From Crocinitomicaceae bacterium (lineage in GTDB: Bacteria > Bacteroidota > Bacteroidia > Flavobacteriales_D > Crocinitomicaceae), in NCBI GenBank assembly GCA_014762645.1, contig JABURP010000101.1, positions 1-57,474 of the forward strand: a stretch of 57,474 bases of DNA, given 5' to 3'. The notes under the pieces were generated by a model. That model saw only the letters and a list, made by a program, of their open reading frames with translations, was not told the origin of the DNA and ran no database searches. Of the stretch, positions 33,350-45,388 are shown piece by piece (positions within the stretch are counted from its first letter, which is position 1; each line of letters begins with the position of its first letter). The position numbers and the translations under genes are program-made.

Positions 33350-36300
33350 TTACATATTTCTTCTATACTGTCCTCCTACTTCAAACAAGGCGTTCGTAAT
33401 TTGACCCAACGAACAAACTTTAGTAGCTTCCATCAACTCTTTAAACATATTTTGATTCTGGATAGCCGCTTTTTGAACTTTAGACAATGCCTCAACTGCT
33501 TCTTCCTCCCTGGATTTATGCAAATTCTCAAGCATATTAATTTGGTACTTCTTCTCACCTTCTTCTGCCCGTATTACTTCTGCCGGAACAATTGTCGGAG
33601 ATCCTTTTGAGCTCAAAAAGGTATTCACACCTATTATCGGGAACTCGCCTGAATGCTTCAAAGTTTCGTAATACAATGATTCTTCCTGAATCTTTGATCG
33701 TTGATACATGGTTTCCATAGCACCAAGAACACCACCTCTTTCTGTGATTCGGTCAAACTCCATGAGCACGGCTTCTTCTACGAGATCCGTCAACTCTTCA
33801 ATAATAAACGCACCTTGAATCGGGTTTTCATTTTTGGCTAACCCCAGTTCACGATTAATAATTAACTGTATAGCCATTGCCCTTCTTACTGACTCTTCAG
33901 TTGGCGTTGTGATAGCTTCATCATACGCATTAGTATGCAACGAATTACAGTTGTCATAGATAGCGTATAATGCCTGAAGAGTTGTTCGAATATCATTGAA
34001 ATCTATTTCTTGAGCATGAAGTGAACGACCGGAAGTTTGTATATGATACTTAAGCATTTGTGCTCGAGCATTTGCTCCATATTTCTTGGCAAGGGCTTTC
34101 GACCAAATTCTTCTCGCTACTCGCCCAATAACTGCATATTCCGGATCGATTCCATTGGAGAAAAAGAAAGATAAGTTTGGACCAAATGCATTGATGTCCA
34201 TCCCTCTCGAGAGGTAGTACTCAACATAAGTGAATCCATTGGCCAGGGTAAATGCCAACTGAGAAATTGGATTTGCTCCTGCTTCCGCAATGTGATACCC
34301 AGATATAGATACGGAGTAGAAATTTCTTACACCATGGTCTATAAAATACTCTTGTACGTCACCCATCAACCTCAAGGCAAATTCTGTAGAAAAAATACAG
34401 GTATTTTGAGCCTGATCTTCTTTTAAGATATCGGCCTGAACCGTTCCCCTAACTTTGGTTAACGTATCCGCTTTTATCTTTTCATAAACGTCTGATGGCA
34501 AAACCTGATCTCCGGTTAAACCAAGGAGCATTAAACCAAGACCATCATTGCCTTCAGGTAAACCTCCCTGATATTGCGGTCGGGTTAATCCTTTGTCATC
34601 ATAAATCTCCTTAAACTTTTTCTCTACATCTTTTTCCAGACCATTTTCCTTGATGTAAACCTCACATTCCTGATCAATAGCTGCATTCATAAAGAATCCC
34701 AACAACATTGGCGCGGGACCATTAATCGTCATTGAAACAGAAGTTTTCGGGTCAGACAGTCTGAAACCTGAGTATAATTTCTTGGCGTCATCCAGGCAGC
34801 AAATAGACACACCTGAATTCCCAATTTTTCCATAGATATCCGGTCTCCAGTCTGGGTCGTTACCATAAAGCGTAACCGAATCAAACGCAGTTGAAAGTCG
34901 TTTGGCAGGCATTCCCAGGCTTACGTAGTGAAACCTGCGATTTGTCCGTTCAGGACCACCTTCACCAGCAAACATCCTTGTCGGATCCTCACCTTCTCTC
35001 TTGAACGGGAATAATCCGGCTGTATAAGGAAACTCTCCAGGTACATTTTCCTGTAACGACCATCTCAAAATATCTCCCCAGGCCTTGTATTTCGGTAAAG
35101 CTACCTTTGGAATTTGTAAATGGGAGAGTGATTCCGTATGTGTTTTTATCGACAATTCCTTATCGCGCACTTTAAACGTGTACGTTGGTGATTTATAGCG
35201 TTGAACCTTGTTTTCCCACTCCTCAATAATCAACCAGTTTTTTGGATCAAGCTCTAGTTTTATCTTTTCAAAGGTTTCCTGAAGTCCTTTAATTAATCGG
35301 TCTTTATCATCTATTTCAGATTCTTTGAGCGTTTGAATCGACTTGTGAAGACCATATAATCGGTCAGCTACCTCAACTTGTTCATCCACCCATTTATCAT
35401 AGGAGCGGTTATTCTCTGAAATTTCAGACAAGTAACGTGTCCGTGCTGGTGGAATTACAAATATTTTTTCTGACATTTCTCTGGTAATCTCAAAGGTAGA
35501 TTTCAGATCAGCTCCAGTTTTTTCAACGATTTTATCCATGATCGCTTTGTAAAGCGTATTCATTCCAGGGTCGTTGAATTGTGATGCAATTGTTCCAAAA
35601 ACAGGTATGTCGTCATCAGAAGCATCCCACAATTCATGGTTTCGCTTGTATTGCTTTTTCACATCTCGCAAGGCATCCAGAGCACCCCTTTTATCAAATT
35701 TATTAAGTGCAACCAGGTCTGCGAAGTCGAGCATATCAATTTTCTCCAACTGTGTTGCTGCACCAAATTCCGGTGTCATCACATAAAGTGAAGCATCTGA
35801 ATGGTCAAGTATTTCTGTATCTGATTGCCCGATTCCTGAAGTCTCAAGAATTATTAGGTCAAAATTGGCAGCTTTGAGTATTTCCAGGGCTTCTGAAACA
35901 TGTTTAGAAAGAGCCAGATTAGATTGTCGCGTTGCTAACGAACGCATATACACGCGTTTATTCTTAATAGAATTCATTCGAATCCTGTCTCCCAATAATG
36001 CTCCACCTGTTTTTCGTTTAGAAGGATCTACTGAAACTATGGCAACAGTTTTTTCCGGAAAGTCAATTAAAAACCGACGGACCAGTTCATCCACCAAAGA
36101 AGACTTTCCCGCTCCACCTGTACCAGTAATACCAAGTATTGGTGTATCAACTTTAGACGCTAGCTCATGTACTTCATCCAGTTCATTTTTACTTTCATCC
36201 GGAAAGTTCTCTGCTGCGGAAATAAGCTTAGCAATGTCCACCGGATTTTTCTTATCCAGTTGTTTTACTTCACCATTGATATTTGTGCCCGTTGGAAAAT

Positions 36301-36730
36301 CGCTTTTTTGAACTAGATCATTGATCATTCCCTGCAGTCCCATTTCACGTCCGTCATCCGGATGATAAATTCGGGTAATACCGTAATCCTGTAATTCTTT
36401 GATTTCATCCGGGAGGATGGTTCCACCTCCGCCAGCAAATATTTTAATGTGATCAGCCCCTTTTTCTTTGAGCAAATCATACATGTACTTTAGATATTCG
36501 GTATGTCCTCCCTGGTAAGAAGTCATGGCAATTGCCTGAGCATCTTCCTGGATGGCACAATCAACTACTTCCTCCACACTGCGATCATGTCCAAGGTGGA
36601 TCACCTCACACCCCGTAGCCTGGATGATTCGACGCATAATATTTATCGCTGCATCATGTCCATCAAATAGAGATGCTGCTGTTACGATTCTGACTTTATT
36701 CTTGGGTTTGTACGGCTCGATTTTCTCCAT
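33350..36730 (-). CDS. icmF: Fused isobutyryl-CoA mutase (cobalamin-dependent)
   Basis: A 1126-residue single-chain mutase with the IcmF domain order. An N-terminal B12-binding domain (1 to about 140; [14 protein letters not shown] supplies the His ligand of the base-off cobalamin) is followed by a MeaB-type G-protein chaperone domain (Walker [10 protein letters not shown] near 205-213). A substrate-binding TIM-barrel mutase domain makes up the rest ([41 protein letters not shown]). It interconverts isobutyryl-CoA and n-butyryl-CoA in branched-chain and fatty-acid metabolism, with GTP hydrolysis guarding cofactor loading. The frame is open to 36769, but the -7 element at 36757-36764 and homology place the start at ATG 36730. 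A SpoIIE phosphatase follows after 9 bases. Confidence 0.93.
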   Translation of the reverse strand: MEKIEPYKPKNKVRIVTAASLFDGHDAAINIMRRIIQATGCEVIHLGHDRSVEEVVDCAIQEDAQAIAMTSYQGGHTEYLKYMYDLLKEKGADHIKIFAGGGGTILPDEIKELQDYGITRIYHPDDGREMGLQGMINDLVQKSDFPTGTNINGEVKQLDKKNPVDIAKLISAAENFPDESKNELDEVHELASKVDTPILGITGTGGAGKSSLVDELVRRFLIDFPEKTVAIVSVDPSKRKTGGALLGDRIRMNSIKNKRVYMRSLATRQSNLALSKHVSEALEILKAANFDLIILETSGIGQSDTEILDHSDASLYVMTPEFGAATQLEKIDMLDFADLVALNKFDKRGALDALRDVKKQYKRNHELWDASDDDIPVFGTIASQFNDPGMNTLYKAIMDKIVEKTGADLKSTFEITREMSEKIFVIPPARTRYLSEISENNRSYDKWVDEQVEVADRLYGLHKSIQTLKESEIDDKDRLIKGLQETFEKIKLELDPKNWLIIEEWENKVQRYKSPTYTFKVRDKELSIKTHTESLSHLQIPKVALPKYKAWGDILRWSLQENVPGEFPYTAGLFPFKREGEDPTRMFAGEGGPERTNRRFHYVSLGMPAKRLSTAFDSVTLYGNDPDWRPDIYGKIGNSGVSICCLDDAKKLYSGFRLSDPKTSVSMTINGPAPMLLGFFMNAAIDQECEVYIKENGLEKDVEKKFKEIYDDKGLTRPQYQGGLPEGNDGLGLMLLGLTGDQVLPSDVYEKIKADTLTKVRGTVQADILKEDQAQNTCIFSTEFALRLMGDVQEYFIDHGVRNFYSVSISGYHIAEAGANPISQLAFTLANGFTYVEYYLSRGMDINAFGPNLSFFFSNGIDPEYAVIGRVARRIWSKALAKKYGANARAQMLKYHIQTSGRSLHAQEIDFNDIRTTLQALYAIYDNCNSLHTNAYDEAITTPTEESVRRAMAIQLIINRELGLAKNENPIQGAFIIEELTDLVEEAVLMEFDRITERGGVLGAMETMYQRSKIQEESLYYETLKHSGEFPIIGVNTFLSSKGSPTIVPAEVIRAEEGEKKYQINMLENLHKSREEEAVEALSKVQKAAIQNQNMFKELMEATKVCSLGQITNALFEVGGQYRRNM

Positions 36731-36756
36731 GTTAAAATGTGCGTGATATATCCTCA

Positions 36757-36764
36757 CAAATATA
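36757..36764 (-). promoter_or_regulatory. -7 promoter element of icmF
   Basis: On the minus strand this reads TATATTTG, an exact TAnnTTTG match about 27 bases upstream of ATG 36730. No convincing -33 TTG is present. Transcription would start near 36750, which excludes the upstream start at 36769. Confidence 0.5.
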
Positions 36765-36822
36765 GTCAAAATGCAAGGGTTTTGGAACGAATTTTGTGTC
36801 AGATTGGATTAAAGATCGCAAA

Positions 36823-37149
36823 ATGAACCGGACAATTCTATTCTCTATTTTATTACTATTTGCTGGTATTCTGTTAAATAGTTGCTCAAAGACGGTTGAT
36901 CCAGTATGGATGATTTACGAAGAAGAAAATTGCCGTCCGCCCTGGGTAGGTAATACCGATTACAAAACCCGTAAAAATCTCGAAGCAGCCTTGCGTGCAG
37001 ATGGAGTGATCCCTCTCAAAATTAAAATTAAAGGCAACAGAACCAATTCCTGTAACGACTGTTTTTGCCTTACCGGCAAGACCTATTTTGTTCAGGTTGA
37101 CAGGTCACAAATGAGCTACGTATACTACTACGGCTTTTCTGCTAAGTAG
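36823..37149 (+). CDS. Small hypothetical lipoprotein
   Basis: A 108-residue protein starting MNRTILFSILLLFAGILLNSC; lipobox LNSC with the lipidated Cys at about residue 21. The mature part is short, with a Cys-rich stretch near the C-terminus (CNDCFC) that may form disulfides or bind metal, and no family I recognise. A start codon further up (GTG 36796) would add nine residues in front of the signal peptide; ATG 36823 makes a normal signal sequence. It is divergent from icmF. Its end overlaps the convergent DinB-family gene by eight bases. Confidence 0.7.
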   Translation: MNRTILFSILLLFAGILLNSCSKTVDPVWMIYEEENCRPPWVGNTDYKTRKNLEAALRADGVIPLKIKIKGNRTNSCNDCFCLTGKTYFVQVDRSQMSYVYYYGFSAK

Positions 37150-37612
37150 TGGTAACCAATCTTCGGAGCGCCAGAATATAACCGACGTGCATAGCCTGAT
37201 GAATATTGCTGAATTTCACAGCTTCTTCCAAAGTTGTTATGGTAAAATCAAAAGATGTGGCGTATTCGTGTGTATCTCCCCACTGATCTTCATCTTTTAG
37301 GTCTTTCTCTAACTCATCAACTTGCTCCAACAACTTTTTCTTGATGAACGAAAGCTCCTCTTCAGTAATGGGATTTTCAGGCACACTTCCCTTCTTGTAT
37401 TTTTTTACAAATTCTTTATCTAGTCCTCCTGATAATCCATTTAGCTGATAAACCAATCCTTTATGTGTAGCCACCATGTGCCCCAGATGCCAGGCAATAT
37501 TCCCTGTAAACCCTTCTGGTATCTTGTTGATTTGATCTAACGTGAGTGTTTCAATCAATCTCACAATGTTTTGGCGTGTTTTACGAAATAATTCAATTTC
37601 AATCTGGTACAT
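37142..37612 (-). CDS. DinB-family putative metal-dependent protein
   Basis: A 156-residue four-helix-bundle protein of the DinB/YfiT superfamily. The His residues that bind the metal are visible in NIAWHLGHMVATH near the N-terminal third and HQAMHVGYILALRR at the C-terminus. In this superfamily they hold a divalent metal and many members act as thiol-dependent (bacillithiol/mycothiol) transferases, but the substrate is not known. Upstream in-frame start codons (to 37738) overlap the methyltransferase gene and add a poorly conserved basic stretch; ATG 37612 (MYQIEIELF) fits the family start. It lies 34 bases downstream of the RsmI-like gene. Confidence 0.82.
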   Translation of the reverse strand: MYQIEIELFRKTRQNIVRLIETLTLDQINKIPEGFTGNIAWHLGHMVATHKGLVYQLNGLSGGLDKEFVKKYKKGSVPENPITEEELSFIKKKLLEQVDELEKDLKDEDQWGDTHEYATSFDFTITTLEEAVKFSNIHQAMHVGYILALRRLVTTT

Positions 37613-37646
37613 AGTGTGATATATTTTTCTAGTGCGATTATAAGAT

Positions 37647-38363
37647 TTATTTTCCAAGGATAAACACCGCCGGAACTTTATCAAATTTGAAAGGTGCTTT
37701 TTTCCATTCTTGAAGTGTTTTGGTCTGTATTTGTTCATGTGTTCCGGTCACATCATAGGCCACACAAAGTTTTAAGTTGCCCGGACAATGCTTCACAAAA
37801 TCATCAAAAATACTTTGATTCCGATAGGGTGTCTCAATAAAAAGTTGTGAATACCCTGTTTTTTGAATCAGGTCAGCTATAAACTTAATTCGTTTGGATC
37901 GTTCAGGGTCTTTTACAGGTAGATATCCATTAAAGGTAAATCCCTGACCATTCAGCCCACTGGCGGCAAGCGCCATCAATAAAGAAGAGGGTCCAACAAG
38001 AGGCACTACTTCTGCACCTATTTCCTGTGCCTTGGCTACGATTAGGTATCCGGGGTCTGCTACAGCGGGGTATCCGGATTCAGACATCAAGCCAACATCA
38101 GTTCCAGCCCTGAGTGCATTGATTACATCTTCGTGAAAAGCATATTGATCATGCTTGTCCTGTTCGTAGAATACAGAATCGTCTATCGGAAACTCCCGGT
38201 CTATTTTTCGCAGAAACTGTCGGGCGGTTTTAATTTTTTCAACGGCAAAAACGCGAAGCTTACTGACCACCAGGGTATTGTAATGAGGTAGTACTTTATC
38301 AAACCCTGCATCAGAAATGTGAATGGGAATTATATAAAGCTTACCTCTTGACATACTTTTCAA
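37647..38363 (-). CDS. RsmI-like SAM-dependent (tetrapyrrole methylase family) methyltransferase
   Basis: A 238-residue protein of the tetrapyrrole-methylase fold, to which the rRNA 2'-O-methyltransferase RsmI belongs. The SAM-site loops are visible: LYIIPIHISD at the N-terminus (in place of the usual TPIGN), SESGYPAVADPG near 95-106, LVGPSSLLMALAASGL near 122-137, and FNGYLP. It is shorter and more divergent than RsmI proper, so it is probably the second RsmI-like paralogue common in Bacteroidota rather than the 16S C1402 enzyme itself. Start ATG 38363 overlaps the PTPase gene by 23 bases; ATG 38354 is an alternative. Confidence 0.83.
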   Translation of the reverse strand: MKSMSRGKLYIIPIHISDAGFDKVLPHYNTLVVSKLRVFAVEKIKTARQFLRKIDREFPIDDSVFYEQDKHDQYAFHEDVINALRAGTDVGLMSESGYPAVADPGYLIVAKAQEIGAEVVPLVGPSSLLMALAASGLNGQGFTFNGYLPVKDPERSKRIKFIADLIQKTGYSQLFIETPYRNQSIFDDFVKHCPGNLKLCVAYDVTGTHEQIQTKTLQEWKKAPFKFDKVPAVFILGK

Positions 38364-38805
38364 TAATCACATTTGTCGCTTCATCCAAAAGATCAAAAAC
38401 ATGCTGAAATCCTTCATCTCCACCATAATACGGATCAGGAACTGCTTTGTTTGCTTCCGGTTCAATCTCATTGAGGATTAACCGGACCTTGTTTTTCTCA
38501 TCTTCAGTTTGTGCCAGGGCTATGATATTATTGTAGTTAGATTGATCCATAGCATAGATGAGATCAAAGCGGTCAAAGTCTGCCGGAACGAATTGTCTGG
38601 CGCGTAAATCTTCAATATCTACACCATTTTGAATGGCAGTGGCTCTCATTCTCCTGTCCGGAGCTTCGCCAACATGAAAAGATGAAGTACCAGCCGAATC
38701 TGTTTCTACATGGGTAATTCCCTGTGATTTTAATTTATGCCTTAAAATTCCTTCTGCAATGGGTGATCTGCAAATATTCCCCAGGCAAACCATTAATATC
38801 TTCAT
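38341..38805 (-). CDS. Low-molecular-weight protein-tyrosine phosphatase
   Basis: A 154-residue protein with the canonical active-site loop C7-LGNIC-R13-S at the N-terminus (CX5R) and the general-acid D124 in DPYYGG. Both match family members in position and length (about 150). It removes phosphate from protein tyrosines or, in some bacteria, from arginine or polysaccharide-synthesis kinases. No kinase gene is adjacent. It lies downstream of the dnaA terminator and overlaps the RsmI-like gene by 23 bases, suggesting a PTPase-RsmI-like-DinB transcription unit. Confidence 0.93.
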   Translation of the reverse strand: MKILMVCLGNICRSPIAEGILRHKLKSQGITHVETDSAGTSSFHVGEAPDRRMRATAIQNGVDIEDLRARQFVPADFDRFDLIYAMDQSNYNNIIALAQTEDEKNKVRLILNEIEPEANKAVPDPYYGGDEGFQHVFDLLDEATNVIIEKYVKR

Positions 38806-38813
38806 ATTTATGG

Positions 38814-38840
38814 ATAAAAAAATGCTCCCGAAGGAGCATT
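38814..38840 (-). terminator. Rho-independent terminator of dnaA
   Basis: On the minus strand: stem AATGCTCC, loop TTCG, stem GGAGCATT (plus-strand 38821-38828 and 38833-38840), followed by a T-run (plus-strand A-run 38814-38820). It starts four bases after the dnaA stop. Confidence 0.9.
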
Positions 38841-38843
38841 GTA

Positions 38844-40283
38844 TTAATTAACGTTTAATTTTTTTTCCAGGTCTTCCAAATAGCCTCTGAATTGCTTATC
38901 TGTTTCGGCGAGATTATTTACTGTTCTACAAGCATGCAACACAGTAGCATGATCTTTACCTCCACACTGTGCACCAATGCTTGCCAATGACCATTTTGTC
39001 ATTTTCTTTGCAAAGTACATAGCGATTTGTCTGGCCTGTACCACTTCTCGTTTACGCGTTTTTGATTTTAACAATTCGATTGGCAGGTTAAAGTAATCAC
39101 AGACAATTTTATGAATATAATCCATGGATACCTCTCTTGCTGTATTTTTAACGAATGTGTCAATCATCTTTTTGGCAAGTTCAATGGTCACTGACTTCTT
39201 ATTTAATGAAGCCTGTGCGATCAATGAAGTAAGTGCGCCTTCCATTTCACGGATGTTTGTATTGATACTGTACGCAAGGTATTCAATTACATCATCCGGA
39301 AGATCAACTCCATTGCCATAGATCTTACGTTGTAAAATAGCGATTCGTGTTTCTAATCCAGGTGCCTGTACATCAGCTGACAATCCCCACTTAAATCGAG
39401 ATAAAAGTCGTTGTTCAATACCTTTCATTTCAACCGGAGCTTTGTCAGCAGTTAATACTAACTGCTTACCGGTTTGATGAAGATGATTAAAAATGTGGAA
39501 AAAAGCATCCTGCGTTTTTTCCTTCCCGGCAAAGAACTGTACATCATCAATGATCAAGACATCCATCAATTTGTAGAAATTGATAAAGTCGTTAGTTGTG
39601 TTGTTCTTGATCGAATCAATGAACTGACGTGTAAATGTTTCTGCTTGCGCATACAGAACTGTTTTGTTGGGAAACTGATTTTTGATTCCGATACCTATAG
39701 CATGCGCCAAATGAGTTTTTCCTAATCCTACACCTCCGTAAATCAATAGTGGGTTAAAAGCAGTGCCTCCCGGTTTATTGCTAACAGCATAAGCAGCTGA
39801 GCGCGCCAAACGATTACAATCTCCTTCGACAAAGTTGTCAAATGAATAAGTAGGATTTAAGTTTGAATCAACATTTACTTTCTTAAGCCCAGGAATGACA
39901 AACGGATTTCGAATCGGATTTTCTCCAATGTTCAATGGCATTGACACCGGTGTGTTCGACAAGTTCTTTTTACTTGAAGTTGGAAGCTTTACTGTATAAG
40001 GAGTTTTCTTATTATCTGCACTTCTATCCATAATAATAGAATACTCCAACTTTGCCTCCGGCCCGATCTCCTTTTTAATGACCTTTTTTAAAAGATCAAT
40101 GTAATGCTCTTCTAACCACTCGTAAAAAAAATGTGAAGGAACCTGAAGTGTCAAAACCTTGTTTTTGAATCTAATTGGGGTAATTGGCTCGAACCAGGTC
40201 TTAAAGCTTTGCAGGCTAATATTGTCCTTAATTACTTTCAAGCAATCTTCCCAAATTAGTTCATGGTTTTTCTTGTTCTTCAT
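38844..40283 (-). CDS. dnaA: Chromosomal replication initiator protein DnaA
   Basis: A 479-residue ATP-dependent initiator that unwinds oriC and loads DnaB. Domain I (1 to about 85) mediates protein contacts (FKTWFEPI). A linker follows. The AAA+ domain III has Walker A GGVGLGKTHL (about 183-192), Walker B LIIDDVQFF (about 244-252) and the sensor/arginine-finger region QRLLSRFKWGL (about 291-301). Domain IV binds DNA boxes with GGKDHATVLHACR (about 443-455). Length and domains are full. It is preceded by an AT-rich non-coding stretch and followed by a strong terminator, so it seems monocistronic. dnaN is not adjacent, as is common in Bacteroidota. Confidence 0.97.
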   Translation of the reverse strand: MKNKKNHELIWEDCLKVIKDNISLQSFKTWFEPITPIRFKNKVLTLQVPSHFFYEWLEEHYIDLLKKVIKKEIGPEAKLEYSIIMDRSADNKKTPYTVKLPTSSKKNLSNTPVSMPLNIGENPIRNPFVIPGLKKVNVDSNLNPTYSFDNFVEGDCNRLARSAAYAVSNKPGGTAFNPLLIYGGVGLGKTHLAHAIGIGIKNQFPNKTVLYAQAETFTRQFIDSIKNNTTNDFINFYKLMDVLIIDDVQFFAGKEKTQDAFFHIFNHLHQTGKQLVLTADKAPVEMKGIEQRLLSRFKWGLSADVQAPGLETRIAILQRKIYGNGVDLPDDVIEYLAYSINTNIREMEGALTSLIAQASLNKKSVTIELAKKMIDTFVKNTAREVSMDYIHKIVCDYFNLPIELLKSKTRKREVVQARQIAMYFAKKMTKWSLASIGAQCGGKDHATVLHACRTVNNLAETDKQFRGYLEDLEKKLNVN

Positions 40284-40510
40284 TCAGGTACGGGTTAATA
40301 AAGTTATGCGATATCCCCGCTTTTAAAACTAGTAAAAACGGGCAACAAATATTCACATAAAAAAGTTATAAAAAAAATAAAATTTGGGTTGTTTTTTAAA
40401 TATTTTTTACTTCCCGAAAATTGTCAAATTTTACACAAATTTTATTTTGATAGTGCGAAAAAAATTCTATTTTCAGAGGCGATTTTTTACGTCTTCACCA
40501 ATATAACAAA
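40284..40510. other. AT-rich intergenic region upstream of dnaA (possible regulatory region or origin part)
   Basis: A 227-base divergent gap that is strikingly A/T-rich, with long A and T runs (40364-40382 and 40390-40409). Two weak DnaA-box-like 9-mers occur: ATATTCACA (40349-40357) and TTTTACACA (40429-40437). Neither matches TTATNCACA exactly. It should hold the divergent promoters of dnaA and the thioesterase gene; whether it is part of oriC cannot be told without skew analysis. Confidence 0.4.
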
Positions 40511-40915
40511 ATGTTCTCAAATAGCAGTTACATCCGCATAAGATATAGCGAAACAGACCAAATGGGTTACTGTTACTACGGTAATTACGCACAATTTTTT
40601 GAAATAGGAAGAGTTGAAACGTTACGCGAAATAGGAATGCCCTACCGTGACCTTGAAGAGAGAGGTATCATGTTGCCCGTTCTTGAATTAAATGTTAAGT
40701 ACCTTAAACCAGCACGTTATGATGATCTAATCGAAATCAGAACGATTCTAAAAAAGATACCGACGGCAAAAATTGAATTCGACTATGAACTATATAATGA
40801 AGAAAACGAACTTATAACCACAGCATATACTTCTCTTGTATTCATTTCTTCAAAAACTATGAAACCGGTACAGGCCCCTGCAGACCTTATTGAGATGATA
40901 AAAGCTCAGGTTTAA
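40511..40915 (+). CDS. Acyl-CoA thioesterase, YbgC/4HBT hotdog family
   Basis: A 134-residue single-hotdog protein. The family start IRYSETDQMGYCYYGNY contains the catalytic Asp in the place used by 4-hydroxybenzoyl-CoA thioesterases, followed by the helix FEIGRVETLREIG and the YLKPARYDDLIEI strand. It should hydrolyse acyl-CoA or acyl-ACP thioesters in the cytosol. Length fits the YbgC/FadM group (about 130-140). It is divergent from dnaA and converges, with two bases between, on a small lipoprotein gene. Confidence 0.9.
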   Translation: MFSNSSYIRIRYSETDQMGYCYYGNYAQFFEIGRVETLREIGMPYRDLEERGIMLPVLELNVKYLKPARYDDLIEIRTILKKIPTAKIEFDYELYNEENELITTAYTSLVFISSKTMKPVQAPADLIEMIKAQV

Positions 40916-40917
40916 CC

Positions 40918-41205
40918 CTAAACCTCTACACAGGTATATTTGAAATTATCAAGATTGGTGGTGTCTTTTTTATTTTGATACCACTGGTCAATGGTATAAG
41001 ACTCATCCTTTTTGATACACTCTTCTCCAAATGTTTCTCCGTCGGGCCCTTGAAGTACACCGGATTTTTGCGTTGTATGCTCCTCTTCACCATTAACCGT
41101 TTGTATGATAACAGTCTCGTCATACGTATAGGAACACTGCTTACACTTCTCACAAGAAGTAAAAACAACTCCTAAGCCAAGTAAGAGAAATAGTGTTAAA
41201 CGCAT
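40918..41205 (-). CDS. Small hypothetical lipoprotein
   Basis: A 95-residue protein: signal MRLTLFLLLGLGVVFTSC with lipobox FTSC, then a Cys-rich mature part (EKCKQCSY, EECIKK, YTCVEV) that may be disulfide-stabilised. I recognise no family. The frame is open upstream to 41241, but a -7 element at 41226-41233 and the proper length of the signal peptide support ATG 41205. It is divergent from the tRNA methyltransferase gene. Confidence 0.7.
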   Translation of the reverse strand: MRLTLFLLLGLGVVFTSCEKCKQCSYTYDETVIIQTVNGEEEHTTQKSGVLQGPDGETFGEECIKKDESYTIDQWYQNKKDTTNLDNFKYTCVEV

Positions 41206-41225
41206 AGATTTGTAATTTGTGGTCT

Positions 41226-41233
41226 CAAAGATA
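41226..41233 (-). promoter_or_regulatory. -7 promoter element of the small lipoprotein gene
   Basis: On the minus strand it reads TATCTTTG, an exact TAnnTTTG match 20 bases before ATG 41205. No clear -33 partner. It shares the 36-base divergent gap with the start of the mnmD gene on the other strand. Confidence 0.45.
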
Positions 41234-41241
41234 ATAAACAA

Positions 41242-41907
41242 ATGCGCAGCAAAATTATTGTAACAGAAGACAATTCGAAAACTTTGTTAATTCCTGAATT
41301 AAATGAGAGCTATCACTCTACAAAAGGCGCTATTACTGAAGCAAAACACGTTTTTATTAAAGAAGGACTCCTATATCGTCCATTAAAATCAGTTAATATT
41401 TTTGAAATGGGACTGGGTACAGGACTCAACGCAATAATCACCCTACATGAAGCCATTAATCGAAACCTATCGGTTAATTACACCTGTGTAGAACCTTACC
41501 CACTTGGTTTGGATAAGCTCAACGAAGTAGATTATCTCACCGATCTAAACTACACGGAATATTCAGAAGCATATAAAAAAATGCACACCTGTAAGGATCA
41601 CACCCCGACAGAACTTTTCCCGAATTTTACTTTTACCAAATTCCTGAGCAAAATTCAGGATACAAAATTACCCAACGATTATTTTGACCTTATCTATTTT
41701 GATGCATTTGGTCCTAAAGTACAACCTGAACTATGGTCCGCATCCGTGTTGGATAAAATGAAACAAGCAATGCGTAAAGACGCTATTTTGGTTACTTATT
41801 GCGCACAGGGAGCTTTTAAACGAACTCTGAAAGAACTGGGTTTTGAAGTTCAGTCCATACCCGGCCCGCCTGGAAAGCGCGAAATGACACGTGCCATTAA
41901 TAAATAG
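41242..41907 (+). CDS. mnmD: tRNA (5-methylaminomethyl-2-thiouridine34) methyltransferase
   Basis: A 221-residue SAM-dependent methyltransferase corresponding to the MnmC(m) domain of E. coli MnmC, without its oxidoreductase half (MnmD type). The conserved start ELNESYHSTKGAITEAKHVFI, SAM motif I FEMGLGTGLNA (about residues 54-64), YFDAFGPKVQPELW near 150-163, and the C-terminal GPPGKREMTRA are all present. It makes the last methylation in mnm5s2U34 synthesis on the wobble base of Lys/Glu/Gln tRNAs. It appears to be transcribed alone. Confidence 0.9.
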   Translation: MRSKIIVTEDNSKTLLIPELNESYHSTKGAITEAKHVFIKEGLLYRPLKSVNIFEMGLGTGLNAIITLHEAINRNLSVNYTCVEPYPLGLDKLNEVDYLTDLNYTEYSEAYKKMHTCKDHTPTELFPNFTFTKFLSKIQDTKLPNDYFDLIYFDAFGPKVQPELWSASVLDKMKQAMRKDAILVTYCAQGAFKRTLKELGFEVQSIPGPPGKREMTRAINK

Positions 41908-41986
41908 TATAATACTGGCTCGTGTTTATCAAAACAAAGTGTTTATAACCTGTTAAAAGCACGCTTTTTCTATCCAAGTATTTCAC

Positions 41987-41994
41987 TAATTTTA
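41987..41994 (+). promoter_or_regulatory. Weak -7-like element before the TerC-family gene
   Basis: TAATTTTA differs from TAnnTTTG at the last base. It lies 19 bases upstream of ATG 42014, in the 106-base gap after mnmD, at a distance fitting the other start sites here. Upstream of it is T-rich. Confidence 0.3.
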
Positions 41995-42013
41995 GCCCTT
42001 AAAGCATATTCAA

Positions 42014-44874
<2,861 letters not shown>

Positions 44875-44878
44875 GACT

Positions 44879-45388
44879 ATGAAACAGATTAAAAAAAGCT
44901 TTGTAAAAAAGAAAACCGGGCATACGAAAAAGGCATTTAAGGAACTTAAGAATCCTCAGACCATTAAAAGTTTGCTGCTTATTTCTAACTCGAGTGATCA
45001 ATCGCTCAAAAAGAAGGTTGAAGAATTGTTTTCTGCGGCAAGTGTCTACCACTTGTTCCCAAGAGAAATTAAAGAAGATAGTACAACCGGATTTTACTAT
45101 TCTGTCCATAAATCTGATTTCAATTTAACAGGGAAACTTAAAAATGATAAATTGTCCAACCTTGAGGATATGAAGGTAGATTTACTCGTAGATTTGTCCT
45201 CCGATTCTGAATTACTAAACTATTTCGTGAGCCGAGTACAAGCTGGTTTGAAAGTAGGAGATATCAATTCTAACAAAGTCGTTTTTTACGATTTACTGGT
45301 TGAATTTGAGGCTAGTGATAATCAGAATGCAGAAATAATTTTTCATCATTTAAACAACTTTACGCAACATGCAATTGAACAAGTTTAA
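44879..45388 (+). CDS. DUF6913-like conserved protein of Bacteroidota
   Basis: A 169-residue soluble protein. The N-terminus is very basic (KQIKKSFVKKKTGHTKK). The rest is alpha/beta, ending with LLVEFEASDNQNAEI and a helix. It resembles the uncharacterised Flavobacteriia family found beside dapA (DUF6913-type); I infer this from general resemblance and position, so the family name is moderate confidence. There are no catalytic motifs. A TTG at 44864 would overlap ligA; ATG 44879, four bases after the ligA stop, is preferred. It overlaps dapA by 20 bases. Confidence 0.65.
   Translation: MKQIKKSFVKKKTGHTKKAFKELKNPQTIKSLLLISNSSDQSLKKKVEELFSAASVYHLFPREIKEDSTTGFYYSVHKSDFNLTGKLKNDKLSNLEDMKVDLLVDLSSDSELLNYFVSRVQAGLKVGDINSNKVVFYDLLVEFEASDNQNAEIIFHHLNNFTQHAIEQV

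Noticed and set aside
35865-36311. 148-codon antisense frame within icmF
   Set aside because: Serine-rich shadow of the G-protein domain; no independent promoter or homology.
36796-36822. Upstream GTG start for the small lipoprotein
   Set aside because: Adds polar residues before the signal peptide; ATG 36823 gives a normal lipoprotein signal.
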